A DNA stretch of 64,000 bases from Agrococcus jenensis. GTDB lineage: Bacteria; Actinomycetota; Actinomycetes; Actinomycetales; Microbacteriaceae. Below, piece after piece: positions 10,124 through 19,072 of the stretch; position 1 is the first letter of the stretch, and each line of letters begins with the position of its first letter. The notes under the pieces were generated by a model. The model saw only the letters and a list, made by a program, of their open reading frames with translations. It was not told where the DNA came from and made no database searches. The DNA is taken from NCBI RefSeq assembly GCF_003752465.1, contig NZ_RKHJ01000001.1, forward strand, positions 124,001 through 188,000, written 5' to 3'. A program made the position numbers and the translations under genes.

Positions 10124-10837
10124 ATGGCCTGGCCGAGATCCGTGGTCGTGCTGGCCGTGCTGCTCTCGGTGCTGACCGGGTGCACGGCTCCCCCGCCCTC
10201 GCCGACGCCGTCGGATCCGCCACCGGCCGAGTCGGCCGCCGCGACCCCGCTGCCGTCCGTGGATGCGACGCCGTCCGCGGGCCCCACGCCCCGTGTCGAC
10301 CCTGCGCCGTCCGCCCCGTCCGCGTCTGCCGGCGCGAGCAGCTGGCCGGCCTACGTGTCGACCCGCTACGGCTTCCGCATCGGCCACCCGCCGGGCTGGC
10401 GGCTCGAGCCGTCGCAAAGGGCCTGGACCATGGAGGTCGACGCGGCGGACTGGGACAGCATCGCGCACGAGTCCTTCTGGTCGCCGGACGGCGACGTGCG
10501 GGTCAGCGCATGGGCCGTGCCGTTCCGCGGTGAGGCGTCGCTGCTCGCGGTCGAGCGATGGGCGCAGCAGCTGTGCCACGAGAGCGGCAACAGCGACTGC
10601 GCGACGATCGGCGAGCGCGCGGTGCGGCTCTGCAGCGACCGCCGCGCCTGCCATCCGGGCCTGCTGGTGCCCTTCAACACCGACGTGCAGGCCTTCTTCG
10701 TCGGCGGTCCGGACGCCGACCGGATGACCGTCGTCGCCGTCTGGCGGCCCGCCGACTGGTCGTCCGACAGGAACGGCAGCGCGCGCGACCTGCTCGCCGC
10801 GTTCCTCTCGACGATGGACGTGCGGCCGCTGGCGTAG
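10124..10837 (+). CDS. Secreted lipoprotein, paralogue 1
   Basis: A 237-residue exported lipoprotein. The signal peptide MAWPRSVVVLAVLLSVLTGC ends in a lipobox (LTGC), followed by a Pro/Ser/Thr-rich linker to about residue 70 and a globular domain starting WPAYVSTRYGFRIGHPPGWR. That phrase is typical of PsbP/Mog1-like surface domains (YGF-I-HPPGW), and the Cys residues in the second half may form disulfides. The next gene encodes a paralogue with the same architecture. Function unknown; a surface-attached binding or cell-envelope role is inference. Confidence 0.85.
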   Translation: MAWPRSVVVLAVLLSVLTGCTAPPPSPTPSDPPPAESAAATPLPSVDATPSAGPTPRVDPAPSAPSASAGASSWPAYVSTRYGFRIGHPPGWRLEPSQRAWTMEVDAADWDSIAHESFWSPDGDVRVSAWAVPFRGEASLLAVERWAQQLCHESGNSDCATIGERAVRLCSDRRACHPGLLVPFNTDVQAFFVGGPDADRMTVVAVWRPADWSSDRNGSARDLLAAFLSTMDVRPLA

Positions 10838-10878
10838 AGCCGCCGACGCAGGTCGTGCCCGACCGAGAGGAGACATCC

Positions 10879-11703
10879 ATGAGCTGGCCGAGATCCGTCG
10901 CGCTGCTCGCCGTCGTGCTGGCGGCCGGATGCACCGCACCTCCGCCGACCCCGACGGAGCCCGCGCTCGACTCCGCACGGCCGGTCGTCTCGAGCGCTCC
11001 GTCCGACGACGCAGTGGCGTCTGACGACCCAGTGCCGTCCGACGCCGCTGCTCCGTCCGTCACCGCTGCGCCGTCCCAGCCCGCGACTCCCCCGTCCAAC
11101 CCGCCGGACGACGCGCGGTTGGACTCGACCGGCTGGACCACCTACGTCTCCGAGCAGCACGGATTCGGTATCGGCCACCCGCCCGACTGGAGCGTCGTCC
11201 AGGCCGTCCGCAGCTGGGCGATCGAGGTGGACGCCGGGAACTGGGAGAGCCCGGCGTACGACGTCTTCCTCTCCGCCGACCGCAACTTCTGGGTGGTCGC
11301 GTGGACAGCGCCATACGCCGGCGGCGAGTCGCTCGCCGGGGTGCACCGGTGGGTCGACGACTACTGCCGCCGACCGGCCCTGCCCTGCGACGGGGACCCC
11401 GGTTCGAGGGTGCCGCTGTGCAACGGGCGGGGCTTCTGCCACCCCGGCCTGCTGCTGCCGGACAAGTTCCCCCAAGCCATCTTCACCGGCGGCGCGCACG
11501 GGCAGCGCATGACGGTGGTGGCCTCGGGACGACCGCCCGCGTGGCCGGCCCCCGGCTACGGGAACGCTCGGCAGGTCTTCGAGGCGATCCTGTCGACCAT
11601 GGACGTCTGCCTGCCTGGAGAGCAGGACGCCCGCGGCTGCGACAGCGACACGCCGCTGGCCGGCGCGGCGACCGGCGACCCGCTCATCATCGAGCGGCGG
11701 TAG
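10879..11703 (+). CDS. Secreted lipoprotein, paralogue 2
   Basis: A 274-residue lipoprotein closely resembling the preceding gene product. It starts MSWPRSVALLAVVLAAGCTA with lipobox LAAGC, then a Ser/Pro/Asp linker (about residues 20-85), then WTTYVSEQHGFGIGHPPDWS, matching the GFxIGHPPxW phrase of paralogue 1, and LCNGRGFCHPGLLLPDKFPQ matching its CHPGLLVPFN region. The ATG at 10879 has GAGAGGAG about 8 nt upstream. The 41-bp gap to paralogue 1 suggests one operon that arose by tandem duplication. Extra Cys near the C terminus (VCLPGEQDARGCDS) are specific to this copy. Confidence 0.85.
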   Translation: MSWPRSVALLAVVLAAGCTAPPPTPTEPALDSARPVVSSAPSDDAVASDDPVPSDAAAPSVTAAPSQPATPPSNPPDDARLDSTGWTTYVSEQHGFGIGHPPDWSVVQAVRSWAIEVDAGNWESPAYDVFLSADRNFWVVAWTAPYAGGESLAGVHRWVDDYCRRPALPCDGDPGSRVPLCNGRGFCHPGLLLPDKFPQAIFTGGAHGQRMTVVASGRPPAWPAPGYGNARQVFEAILSTMDVCLPGEQDARGCDSDTPLAGAATGDPLIIERR

Positions 11704-11707
11704 GCGC

Positions 11708-13300
11708 CTAGAGCGCGCGGATGCCGATCTGACGGATCGTGGTCGCCTCGATCGCGCTGCCCACCTGCTCGACGAGCTCCTCAGGTGCCGCCTGGTCGAT
11801 CGTGATGATCGAGAGCGCGTCGCCGCCCGCGGACGTGCGGGCGATCTGCATGCCGGCGATGTTGATCTGCGCCTCGCCGAACGCGGCGCCGTAGGCGGCC
11901 ACGATCCCGGGTCGGTCGACGTACTCCATGACGACGAAGTGGTCGGCCATCGGCACCTCGACAGACTGGCCGTTGACGCCGACGATCTTCTCGACCTGCT
12001 TCGGGCCCGTGAGGGTGCCCTCGACGCTCACCCGGCGGCCGTCGCTCGTCGCGGCGACGACCTCGACGACGTTGCGGTACTCCTCGCTGCGCTCGTCGGC
12101 GGTGAGCGCGCTCGTCACGCCGCGCGACTCCGCGATGACCGGCGCGTTCACGAAGGTCACCTGCTCGCTCACGATCGACGAGAAGAAGCCCTTGAGCGCC
12201 GCGAGGCGCAGCACCTTGACGTCGTAGCCGGCGAGCTCGCCGTGCACCGCGACGTCGACCGCCTCGACCGGGCCGGCCGCGAGGCCGGCGACGAACTGGC
12301 CGAGCCGCTCGGCGAGCGGGATGCCGGGGCGCACGTACTCGTCGATGATCCCGCCGGCGACGTTCACGGCATCCGGCACGAGGTCGCCGGAGAGCGCGAG
12401 CCGCACGGAGCGGGCGACGGCGACGCCAGCCTTCTCCTGCGCCTCGTCGGTCGATGCGCCGAGGTGGGGCGTGACCTGGATGTTCGGGGCGCTCGTGAGC
12501 GCGTCGTCCTTCGGCGGCTCGGAGACGAACACGTCGATGCCGGCGCCGGCGATGCGGCCCTCGCGGAGGGCGATCGCGAGCGCCGCTTCATCGATGATGC
12601 CGCCGCGCGAGGCGTTGACGATGCGGAGCGAGGGCTTCGCGAGCGCGAACTGCGCCTCGCCGATCAGGCCGACCGTCTCGGGCGTGCGCGGGATGTGGAT
12701 GGTGATGAAGTCGCTCTCGGCCATCAGCTCGTCGAGCGAGCGCAGCTCGACGCCGAGCTGCGCGGCGCGGGCCGGGCTGACGAACGGGTCGAACGCGATG
12801 AGCTTCGTGCCGAAGGCGGCGAGGCGCTCGGCGACGAGCACGCCGATGCGGCCGAGGCCCACGATGCCGACGGTCTTCTCGTAGAGCTCGACGCCCGTGT
12901 AGGCGCTGCGCTTCCACTCGCCGCGCTTCAGCGAGGCGTCGGCGGCCGGGATGTGCCGGGCGAGGCCGAGCAGGTGCGCGATGGCGAGCTCGGCGGCCGA
13001 GACGATGTTCGAGGTCGGCGCGTTGACGACCATGACCCCCGCGGCGGTGGCGGCGGGGATCTCGACGTTGTCGAGGCCGACGCCGGCGCGGGCGATCACC
13101 TTGAGCTGCGGCGCGTGCGCGATCGCCTCGGCGTCGAGCTGCGTCGCGCTGCGGACGAGCACGGCGGATGCGTCGGCGAGGGCGGCGAAGAGCGCCTCCC
13201 GATCCGTGCCGTCGACCTGGCGGATGTCGAAGTCGGGCCCGAGGGCGTCGACGGTCGCGGCCGAGAGCTCCTCGGCGATCAGGACGACGGGCTTCGACAT
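11708..13300 (-). CDS. serA: D-3-phosphoglycerate dehydrogenase (long form)
   Basis: First step of serine synthesis: NAD-dependent oxidation of 3-phosphoglycerate. The 530-residue length is that of the long actinobacterial SerA with an intervening domain and a C-terminal ACT domain. Seen: VLVRSATQLDAEAIAHAPQL, VIARAGVGLDNVEIPAATAA, the Rossmann motif VGIVGLGRIGVLVAERLAAF, RIVNASRGGIIDEAALAIAL (catalytic Arg region), VTPHLGASTDEAQEKAG (catalytic His), and an ACT end (MEYVDRPGIVAAYGAAFGEA). The ACT domain normally binds serine as feedback inhibitor. The start chosen is the ATG at 13298-13300; upstream extension would be non-homologous Arg/Pro-rich sequence. Confidence 0.97.
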   Translation of the reverse strand: MSKPVVLIAEELSAATVDALGPDFDIRQVDGTDREALFAALADASAVLVRSATQLDAEAIAHAPQLKVIARAGVGLDNVEIPAATAAGVMVVNAPTSNIVSAAELAIAHLLGLARHIPAADASLKRGEWKRSAYTGVELYEKTVGIVGLGRIGVLVAERLAAFGTKLIAFDPFVSPARAAQLGVELRSLDELMAESDFITIHIPRTPETVGLIGEAQFALAKPSLRIVNASRGGIIDEAALAIALREGRIAGAGIDVFVSEPPKDDALTSAPNIQVTPHLGASTDEAQEKAGVAVARSVRLALSGDLVPDAVNVAGGIIDEYVRPGIPLAERLGQFVAGLAAGPVEAVDVAVHGELAGYDVKVLRLAALKGFFSSIVSEQVTFVNAPVIAESRGVTSALTADERSEEYRNVVEVVAATSDGRRVSVEGTLTGPKQVEKIVGVNGQSVEVPMADHFVVMEYVDRPGIVAAYGAAFGEAQINIAGMQIARTSAGGDALSIITIDQAAPEELVEQVGSAIEATTIRQIGIRAL

Positions 13301-13442
13301 GGGGACTCCTTGCGCGGTGCGGTGGGGTGGCAGCACCTCGTCGTGCCGCCCCCAGCGTACCGAGCGTCGCGTGCCGACCTCGGCCCAGGCGTCACGCAGG
13401 GCAACACGGGACCGCCGAGCCACCGGGGACCCGTACGACCCT

Positions 13443-13468
13443 CCGGGACCCGGTCCACCGGGTCCCGG
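13443..13468. repeat. Perfect palindrome in the serA-doxX divergent region
   Basis: CCGGGACCCGG-TCCA-CCGGGTCCCGG is a perfect inverted repeat, flanked by further GGGACC/GGTCCC words between 13408 and 13486. The 217-bp divergent region 13301-13517 contains no other feature I can support apart from the two promoters it must hold. Confidence 0.55.
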
Positions 13469-13517
13469 ACGGTGGAGCGGGTCCCGAGGCCGCACGGCGT
13501 GCGGGAGGATGGAGGCG

Positions 13518-13913
13518 ATGGACGCCTTCGCAATCGCGCAGCTCGTGCTGCGCATCATCCTCGCCGCCGTCTTCCTCGGGATGGGCGCGGCCCACTTCGT
13601 GCCGCGCGTCAAGCGCACGATGGCCGCGATGGTGCCCGCACCGCTCGCCGGCCCCGAGCGGCGCTGGGCGGCGACGCTCGTCGTCATCTCCGGCGTCGCC
13701 GAGATCCTCGGCGGCCTCGGCCTGCTCACCCCCTGGTGGCCGGTGCGCTTCGCCGCCGCCCTGGGGCTCATCGCGCTGCTGATCGCGGTCTTCCCCGCGA
13801 ACGCGCAGGCGGCACGGCAGCCGGAGCGCTTCGGCGCGGTCGCGGTGCCGCTCGTGCCGCGAGCGATCGGCCAGGCGGTGCTCGGGCTGCTGCTGCTCGT
13901 CAGCGTCATCTGA
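13518..13913 (+). CDS. DoxX-family membrane protein
   Basis: A 131-residue integral membrane protein with four predicted helices. It begins MDAFAIAQLVLRIILAAVFL and has the DoxX-like GMGAAHFVPRVKRTMAAMVP loop, then LVVISGVAEILGGLGLLTP and a last helix AVLGLLLLVSVI. DoxX/DUF4267-like proteins are linked in some bacteria to redox stress complexes at the membrane, but this member has no such neighbours. An alternative start 9 bp upstream (13509) would have its ribosome-binding site too close. Function unresolved. Confidence 0.82.
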   Translation: MDAFAIAQLVLRIILAAVFLGMGAAHFVPRVKRTMAAMVPAPLAGPERRWAATLVVISGVAEILGGLGLLTPWWPVRFAAALGLIALLIAVFPANAQAARQPERFGAVAVPLVPRAIGQAVLGLLLLVSVI

Positions 13914-13923
13914 CGGATGCGCA

Positions 13924-14011
13924 GGGTGGTCACGACACGCCGTGACCGCGTGCCCTCCCGCGGCGTGTCGTGACCACCCCGAGCGCCCGATGCGGCGTGT
14001 CGTGACCACCC
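13924..14011. repeat. Three copies of a 19-bp repeat between convergent genes
   Basis: GGGTGGTCACGACACGCCG occurs at 13924-13942, and its reverse complement CGGCGTGTCGTGACCACCC occurs twice, at 13961-13979 and 13993-14011. Copy 1 can pair with either of the other two, giving alternative hairpins between the ends of the DoxX gene (+) and the following minus-strand genes. A terminator role or a dispersed intergenic repeat is possible. Confidence 0.75.
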
Positions 14012-14030
14012 GCCGTGGGGCGACCGGCGG

Positions 14031-14399
14031 TCAGCCGACGAGCGCCGCGAGCGCGATCTGCCTCGCGAGCTGCTCCGCCAGCAGGCTGAGCTGCGCGCTC
14101 ACCGCGAGCGCGGCGAGCAGGACGCCCGCCTTCGCGACCAGCCGCATCCGCCGACCGATCCACAGCGCCGCCACGAACAGCACGGCGGGCAGCGCGACCA
14201 GCGCGACCAGCAGCCACCACGGCGTGGACGCCTGGATGCCGGCGCCGAGGTAGAGCAGCGGCAGCTGCTGCAGGTTGGTGACTGCCTCGACGGTGTCGTA
14301 GCCGAACGCGAGCGCGAACAGCGTGGCGATGATCCAGGCGTCGGCGGGACGCTCCTCGCGCGGCTGGCGCTCGGCGCCGGCCTCGATGTCGGCGCTCAT
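14031..14399 (-). CDS. Hypothetical membrane protein
   Basis: A 122-residue protein with three predicted helices: WIIATLFALAFGYDTVEAVT, WWLLVALVALPAVLFVAALW and AGVLLAALAVSAQLSLLAEQ. The charged N terminus has EAGAERQPREERPADA. Its ATG overlaps the stop of the upstream gene (ATGA at 14396-14399), so the two membrane proteins are translationally coupled and may work together. I do not recognise the family. The helix pattern suggests a homologue or partner of the upstream protein (both carry Y-x-G/LGEL-like helix 2 features), but no function follows from this. Confidence 0.75.
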   Translation of the reverse strand: MSADIEAGAERQPREERPADAWIIATLFALAFGYDTVEAVTNLQQLPLLYLGAGIQASTPWWLLVALVALPAVLFVAALWIGRRMRLVAKAGVLLAALAVSAQLSLLAEQLARQIALAALVG

Positions 14400-14788
14400 G
14401 CGAGCACCCCCGCGACGAGAGGCCAGGGCGCCGTCACGACCAGGCCCGCGAGCCACAGCGGGGCGCGGCGCGCGGTCGCGAGCCGGTCGACCAGGAACCA
14501 CCACAGCAGCGGCGCGATCGCCGCCAGCAGCTCGCCGAGCTGGTACATCGCGAGCCCGAGCAGGCTCGGCTGCTCGACCGGGTTCGCGACGATGATGACG
14601 ACCCAGCCGGCCGTGGCGGCGAGCGCGAGGGCGAGCATCAGCCAGCGCAGCGCACCGCGGGAGCGGGCGGCGGGCTCGTCGACGGCGACGGATGCCGTGG
14701 CCGCCGGAGGCTGCTCGGTCGCGTCCGCGGTCGGGTGATCGAGCTCCTCGTCGCCCTCCCAGTGGAGGGCATCCTCGTCGCGGCTCAC
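14396..14788 (-). CDS. Hypothetical membrane protein
   Basis: A 130-residue protein with an acidic N-terminal tail (DEDALHWEGDEELDHPTADA) followed by three hydrophobic segments, LRWLMLALALAATAGWVVII, LGELLAAIAPLLWWFLVDRL and LWLAGLVVTAPWPLVAGVLA. The start is a GTG at 14788 (VSRDEDA); the frame is open further upstream, but the sequence there is Arg-rich and shadow-like. It is coupled to the downstream membrane protein by an ATGA overlap. No family recognised. Confidence 0.72.
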   Translation of the reverse strand: MSRDEDALHWEGDEELDHPTADATEQPPAATASVAVDEPAARSRGALRWLMLALALAATAGWVVIIVANPVEQPSLLGLAMYQLGELLAAIAPLLWWFLVDRLATARRAPLWLAGLVVTAPWPLVAGVLA

Positions 14789-14852
14789 CCGATCGAGCCT
14801 AGCCGCCCGGCTCCTGCCGGCCGCACCGCGGCGCCCGGCCCCACGCGGGCGC

Positions 14853-15842
14853 CTACGTCGCGATGTCGTCGATCCAGGTGACGGACGCCCCGTGCGGGTC
14901 GGTGATCGCGATCGGCTCGGCGTCGCGGCGGAGCACGAAGTCACCCGGTCCCGCCCACGGCGCCGGCGGCCCGATCTCGAGCGTCGCACCCTCGTTCGCG
15001 ACCCACGTCACCGGCAGCTCGCCCATGAGGTCGGCGAAGCCCGCGCGCTCGAACGCAGGGACGTAGGCGAGCACCGCCGAGTGCCAGACGACGACGGTCG
15101 GCGCGTGCTGCCCGGCCTCCGCGACGAGCGCGCAGGTGTCGGTCGTGAGGTCGCCGCGACGCAGGTCCGCGCGCTCGCGACGGGCGATCGCGATCGCTGT
15201 GCGCAGGCGGTCGACGCGGGCGCCGTCGACCCCACCGGTCGCATCCGGCCAGACGAGCGCCTCGAGCCACGCCCGGGTGTCAGGCTCCGCCGGATCGAGC
15301 GGCTGCAGGTCGAGCCCGCCGCGCCAGGCGATGGACGGCAGCCGCTCCGGCAGCGGCGTCGACGGCGACGCCTGCGTCTCGAGCAGCGGCAGGCTCGCGT
15401 CGCCGACGTACTTGCCGGCCCCGAAGCGGTAGCGCCAGCGGTCCGGGTACAGGCACAGCCCCGCCGATGCGCCCACCTCGACGAGCGCGATCGGACCGCG
15501 GAGGTGCGCGATGGCGGGCAGCAGCGTCGCCATCCGCCGTGCCTCGTTCGTCTGCGTCATGCGGGCGAGCATCGTCGACCGGATGCTCGTCCAGGCGCCC
15601 GCGATCATGTCGCGCACGTCGGTCCACGGCGCGACCGGCACGCCCTCGAAGCGCGCGGCGGCGAACAGCAGGTTGGGCTGCCGCTTCACGTGCTCGAGGT
15701 CGGCGAGTGCCGCGCAGAGCCACGGATCCGCGGCGACCCCGCGCGCCCACTCCGCGTAGCGGGGCGACCGGCCCTCCGCCTCGACCGCCGCCCAGCGCTC
15801 GAAGGAGCGGGCGACGGAGCGATCCTCGGTGACGTCGTGCAC
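14853..15842 (-). CDS. DUF2332 family protein
   Basis: A roughly 329-residue protein of the DUF2332 family, soluble and of unknown function. Typical features: RYAEWARGVAADPWLCAALA near the N terminus, KRQPNLLFAAARFEGVP (the conserved Q-PNLL-AA motif), VEVGASAGLCLYPDRWRYRF (a G-S-AGL stretch resembling a nucleotide- or SAM-binding loop), and VVVWHSAVLAYVPAFERAGF. The family has been suggested to have a methyltransferase-like fold. The start could be GTG 15842 or GTG 15851; AAGGTGG just upstream of 15842 favours the former. Confidence 0.85.
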   Translation of the reverse strand: MHDVTEDRSVARSFERWAAVEAEGRSPRYAEWARGVAADPWLCAALADLEHVKRQPNLLFAAARFEGVPVAPWTDVRDMIAGAWTSIRSTMLARMTQTNEARRMATLLPAIAHLRGPIALVEVGASAGLCLYPDRWRYRFGAGKYVGDASLPLLETQASPSTPLPERLPSIAWRGGLDLQPLDPAEPDTRAWLEALVWPDATGGVDGARVDRLRTAIAIARRERADLRRGDLTTDTCALVAEAGQHAPTVVVWHSAVLAYVPAFERAGFADLMGELPVTWVANEGATLEIGPPAPWAGPGDFVLRRDAEPIAITDPHGASVTWIDDIAT

Positions 15843-15912
15843 GGCATCCACCTTGCCAGTCGGAGCCCGTCCGCGCGCGGTCGCGCTGCTGCGGCGACGC
15901 GGCGTGGAGCGA

Positions 15913-17388
15913 TCAGCCCGCGCGCCGCAGCTCCTGCAGCGGGCACGCAGCCGGTCCCTCGAGGCGCGACCCGTCGGCGGCGAAGCGCGACCCGTGGGCG
16001 GTGCAGTCCCAGCTGCGCTCCTGCGCGTTCCACTGCACGAGCGCGCCGACGTGCGGGCAGCGCGCGGACACCTGCCGGGTCTGACCGTCGACGGTCGACG
16101 TGCCGACCGCGCGCAGCCCGACGCGGCCGAGCACGCCCTCCCCCTCGGCGGGCGCCTTGGCTGGGCGCAGGGTGCGTGCGAAGGCCACGGCGTCGGCGCG
16201 CGCCGTCGCCGCCACGCCGCCCGCGAGCCGACCGGCCGCGCGCGGCGTCGTGCCACGTCGCCGCAGCGTGCGTGCCCAGCTCGGCTCCTCGCCGCCGATC
16301 CGCGCGCTCAGCGCGATCGCCGCCATGGCGCCGGAGCTCATGCCCCACTTGTCGAAGCCGGTCGCGAGCAGCACGCGCCCCCGCGAGCCGGGTCGCGCCG
16401 AGATCCAGGGCAGCCGGTCCGGCGTGCGGTAGTCCTGGGCGCTCCACACGTGCGTGCGCTGCGCGTCAGGCCAGTGGGCCCGCACCCAGTCGTCGAGCTC
16501 TGCGACCAGCCGGCGCGGATCGGAGTGGCGGCCGACGGCATGGCCGCGGCCGCCCGCGACGAGCAGCTCCTCGCCGCCGACCGTCGCGGTGCGCAGCGAG
16601 CGGCTCGGGGCGTCGACGCTCAGCGCCATGACGGCCGGGAGCGGGCTCGAGGTGCGGTACGCCGCCGCGTAGGAGCGGTGGGCCGTGAGCATCGAAGCCG
16701 TGCCGCGAGCGGGCACGGGGGCACCGGTCGCGAGCACCGCGACGCCGCCCGACCAGGCACCGGCATCCGTGTCGAGCTCGACGCCGCGGCCGACGACGCG
16801 CACGGTGCGCACGGATGCGCGCACGATCGTTCCGCCGTGCGCGCGGAGCTCCGCCGCGAGGGCCGCGAGCATCGCCATCGGCTCGAGCTGCGCCTGATCG
16901 GCGAGCTGGATCGCGCCGGCGGTCTCGAACGGCAGCGACTCGGCGCCGCCGCGCTCGACGGGGAGGCCGAGCTCAGCCGCCGCGAGCAGCTCGCGCTCGA
17001 GCGACTCGGCGCCCTCCTCGCCGTTCGCGTAGGAGACGGCGGGCCGGGATTGCACGGCGTCGGTGTCGGCGAGCAGCGCGCGCAGCTGCCGCATGCCCTC
17101 GATCGACCCCTCCACGAAGGCCCTGGCCGCGTCGCGGCGGGCGAGCTCGAGGATGCGGTGCAGGCGGTCGCCCTGCAGCACGCTCAGCTTCGCGGTGGTG
17201 CTGCCCGTCGCGGCCGCGCCCACCTCGCGCGCCTCGAGCACGACCACGTGCGCGCCGCCGCGGGCGAGCAGCACCGCCGTGGTGAGGCCCGTGATGCCCG
17301 CGCCGACCACGACGACGTCGAAGCTGTCGCGGCGGCCGGGGGCATCGAGCTGGACGGAGGGGCCGGTGGCGTGCCAGAGCGAGGTCAT
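15913..17388 (-). CDS. FAD-dependent oxidoreductase with C-terminal Rieske domain
   Basis: A 491-residue fusion. Residues 20-370 form a DAO-type FAD oxidoreductase: Rossmann dinucleotide motif VVVVGAGITGLTTAVLLARG, and LLATGFDKWGMSSGAMAAI near the end of the FAD domain. Residues about 410-485 form a Rieske [2Fe-2S] domain with the C-P-H...C-T-A-H ligands (SARCPHVGALVQWNAQERSW then DCTAHGSRF). Such fusions probably pass electrons between flavin and cluster; the substrate is unknown. The ATG at 17386-17388 has GGGGGAC before it and is preferred over the GTG three codons upstream. A 44-bp palindrome separates it from ilvC. Confidence 0.9.
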   Translation of the reverse strand: MTSLWHATGPSVQLDAPGRRDSFDVVVVGAGITGLTTAVLLARGGAHVVVLEAREVGAAATGSTTAKLSVLQGDRLHRILELARRDAARAFVEGSIEGMRQLRALLADTDAVQSRPAVSYANGEEGAESLERELLAAAELGLPVERGGAESLPFETAGAIQLADQAQLEPMAMLAALAAELRAHGGTIVRASVRTVRVVGRGVELDTDAGAWSGGVAVLATGAPVPARGTASMLTAHRSYAAAYRTSSPLPAVMALSVDAPSRSLRTATVGGEELLVAGGRGHAVGRHSDPRRLVAELDDWVRAHWPDAQRTHVWSAQDYRTPDRLPWISARPGSRGRVLLATGFDKWGMSSGAMAAIALSARIGGEEPSWARTLRRRGTTPRAAGRLAGGVAATARADAVAFARTLRPAKAPAEGEGVLGRVGLRAVGTSTVDGQTRQVSARCPHVGALVQWNAQERSWDCTAHGSRFAADGSRLEGPAACPLQELRRAG

Positions 17389-17432
17389 GTCCCCCACTCA
17401 ACGCGGCGGACGGCTCCCGCACAAGACGAGTG

Positions 17433-17476
17433 GAGGGTTTGCGTCCGAGTTGCCAGCAACTCGGACGCAAACCCTC
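17433..17476. terminator. 44-bp perfect palindrome after ilvC
   Basis: GAGGGTTTGCGTCCGAGTTG (17433-17452) plus C pairs without mismatch with its reverse complement at 17456-17476; the loop is only CA. It lies 18 bp beyond the ilvC stop on the minus strand, so a terminator for the ilvD-B-N-C operon is the simplest reading, though there is no T tract. Confidence 0.75.
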
Positions 17477-17494
17477 AACCAGCGCAGAGGTCGA

Positions 17495-18520
<1,026 letters not shown>

Positions 18521-18553
18521 GGTGTCTCCTTGCTTGTGGTTCAGAACGGGTGG

Positions 18554-19072
18554 TCAGCGCGCGTCGGACTTGAGGACGCGCTCGCTGATGGACTTGCCGC
18601 CGCGGCCGATGGCCAGCAGGCCCGACTGCGCGATCTCCTTGATGCCGTACGGCTCGAGCAGTCGCAGCAGCGCCTGGCACTTCGCGGAGTCGCCGGTCAC
18701 CTCGATGACGAGCGCGTCGGTCGTGACGTCGACGACCCGGGCGCGGAAGAGCGTCGCGGCCTCGAGGATCTGCGAGCGCGTCGAGTTGTCGACCCGCACC
18801 TTGACGAGCAGGTGCTCGCGCTGCACGGACTGGCTCGGCTCGAGCTCGACGATCTTCACGACGTTGATGAGCTTGTTCAGCTGCTTCGTGACCTGCTCGA
18901 GCGGCAGGTCCTCGACGTCGACGACGACGGTGATGCGGCTGAGGCCGGGCACCTCGGTCTTGCCCACCGCGAGCGACTCGATGTTGAAGCCACGGCGCGC
19001 GAAGAGCGCCGCGACGCGGGTCAGCAGGCCGGGCTTGTCCTCGACCAGGAGCGACAGGACGTGCGTGCTCAT
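18554..19072 (-). CDS. ilvN: Acetolactate synthase small (regulatory) subunit
   Basis: A 172-residue ACT-domain subunit that activates IlvB and confers valine feedback inhibition. The N-terminal ACT domain is plain: HVLSLLVEDKPGLLTRVAAL, FARRGFNIESLAVGKTEVPG. The C-terminal domain (REHLLVKVRVDNSTRSQILE, AKCQALLRLLEPYGIKEIAQ, SGLLAIGRG) is typical of the long IlvN/IlvH form. The ATG overlaps the ilvB stop by one base (TGATG), giving coupled, near-stoichiometric translation. Confidence 0.97.
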   Translation of the reverse strand: MSTHVLSLLVEDKPGLLTRVAALFARRGFNIESLAVGKTEVPGLSRITVVVDVEDLPLEQVTKQLNKLINVVKIVELEPSQSVQREHLLVKVRVDNSTRSQILEAATLFRARVVDVTTDALVIEVTGDSAKCQALLRLLEPYGIKEIAQSGLLAIGRGGKSISERVLKSDAR

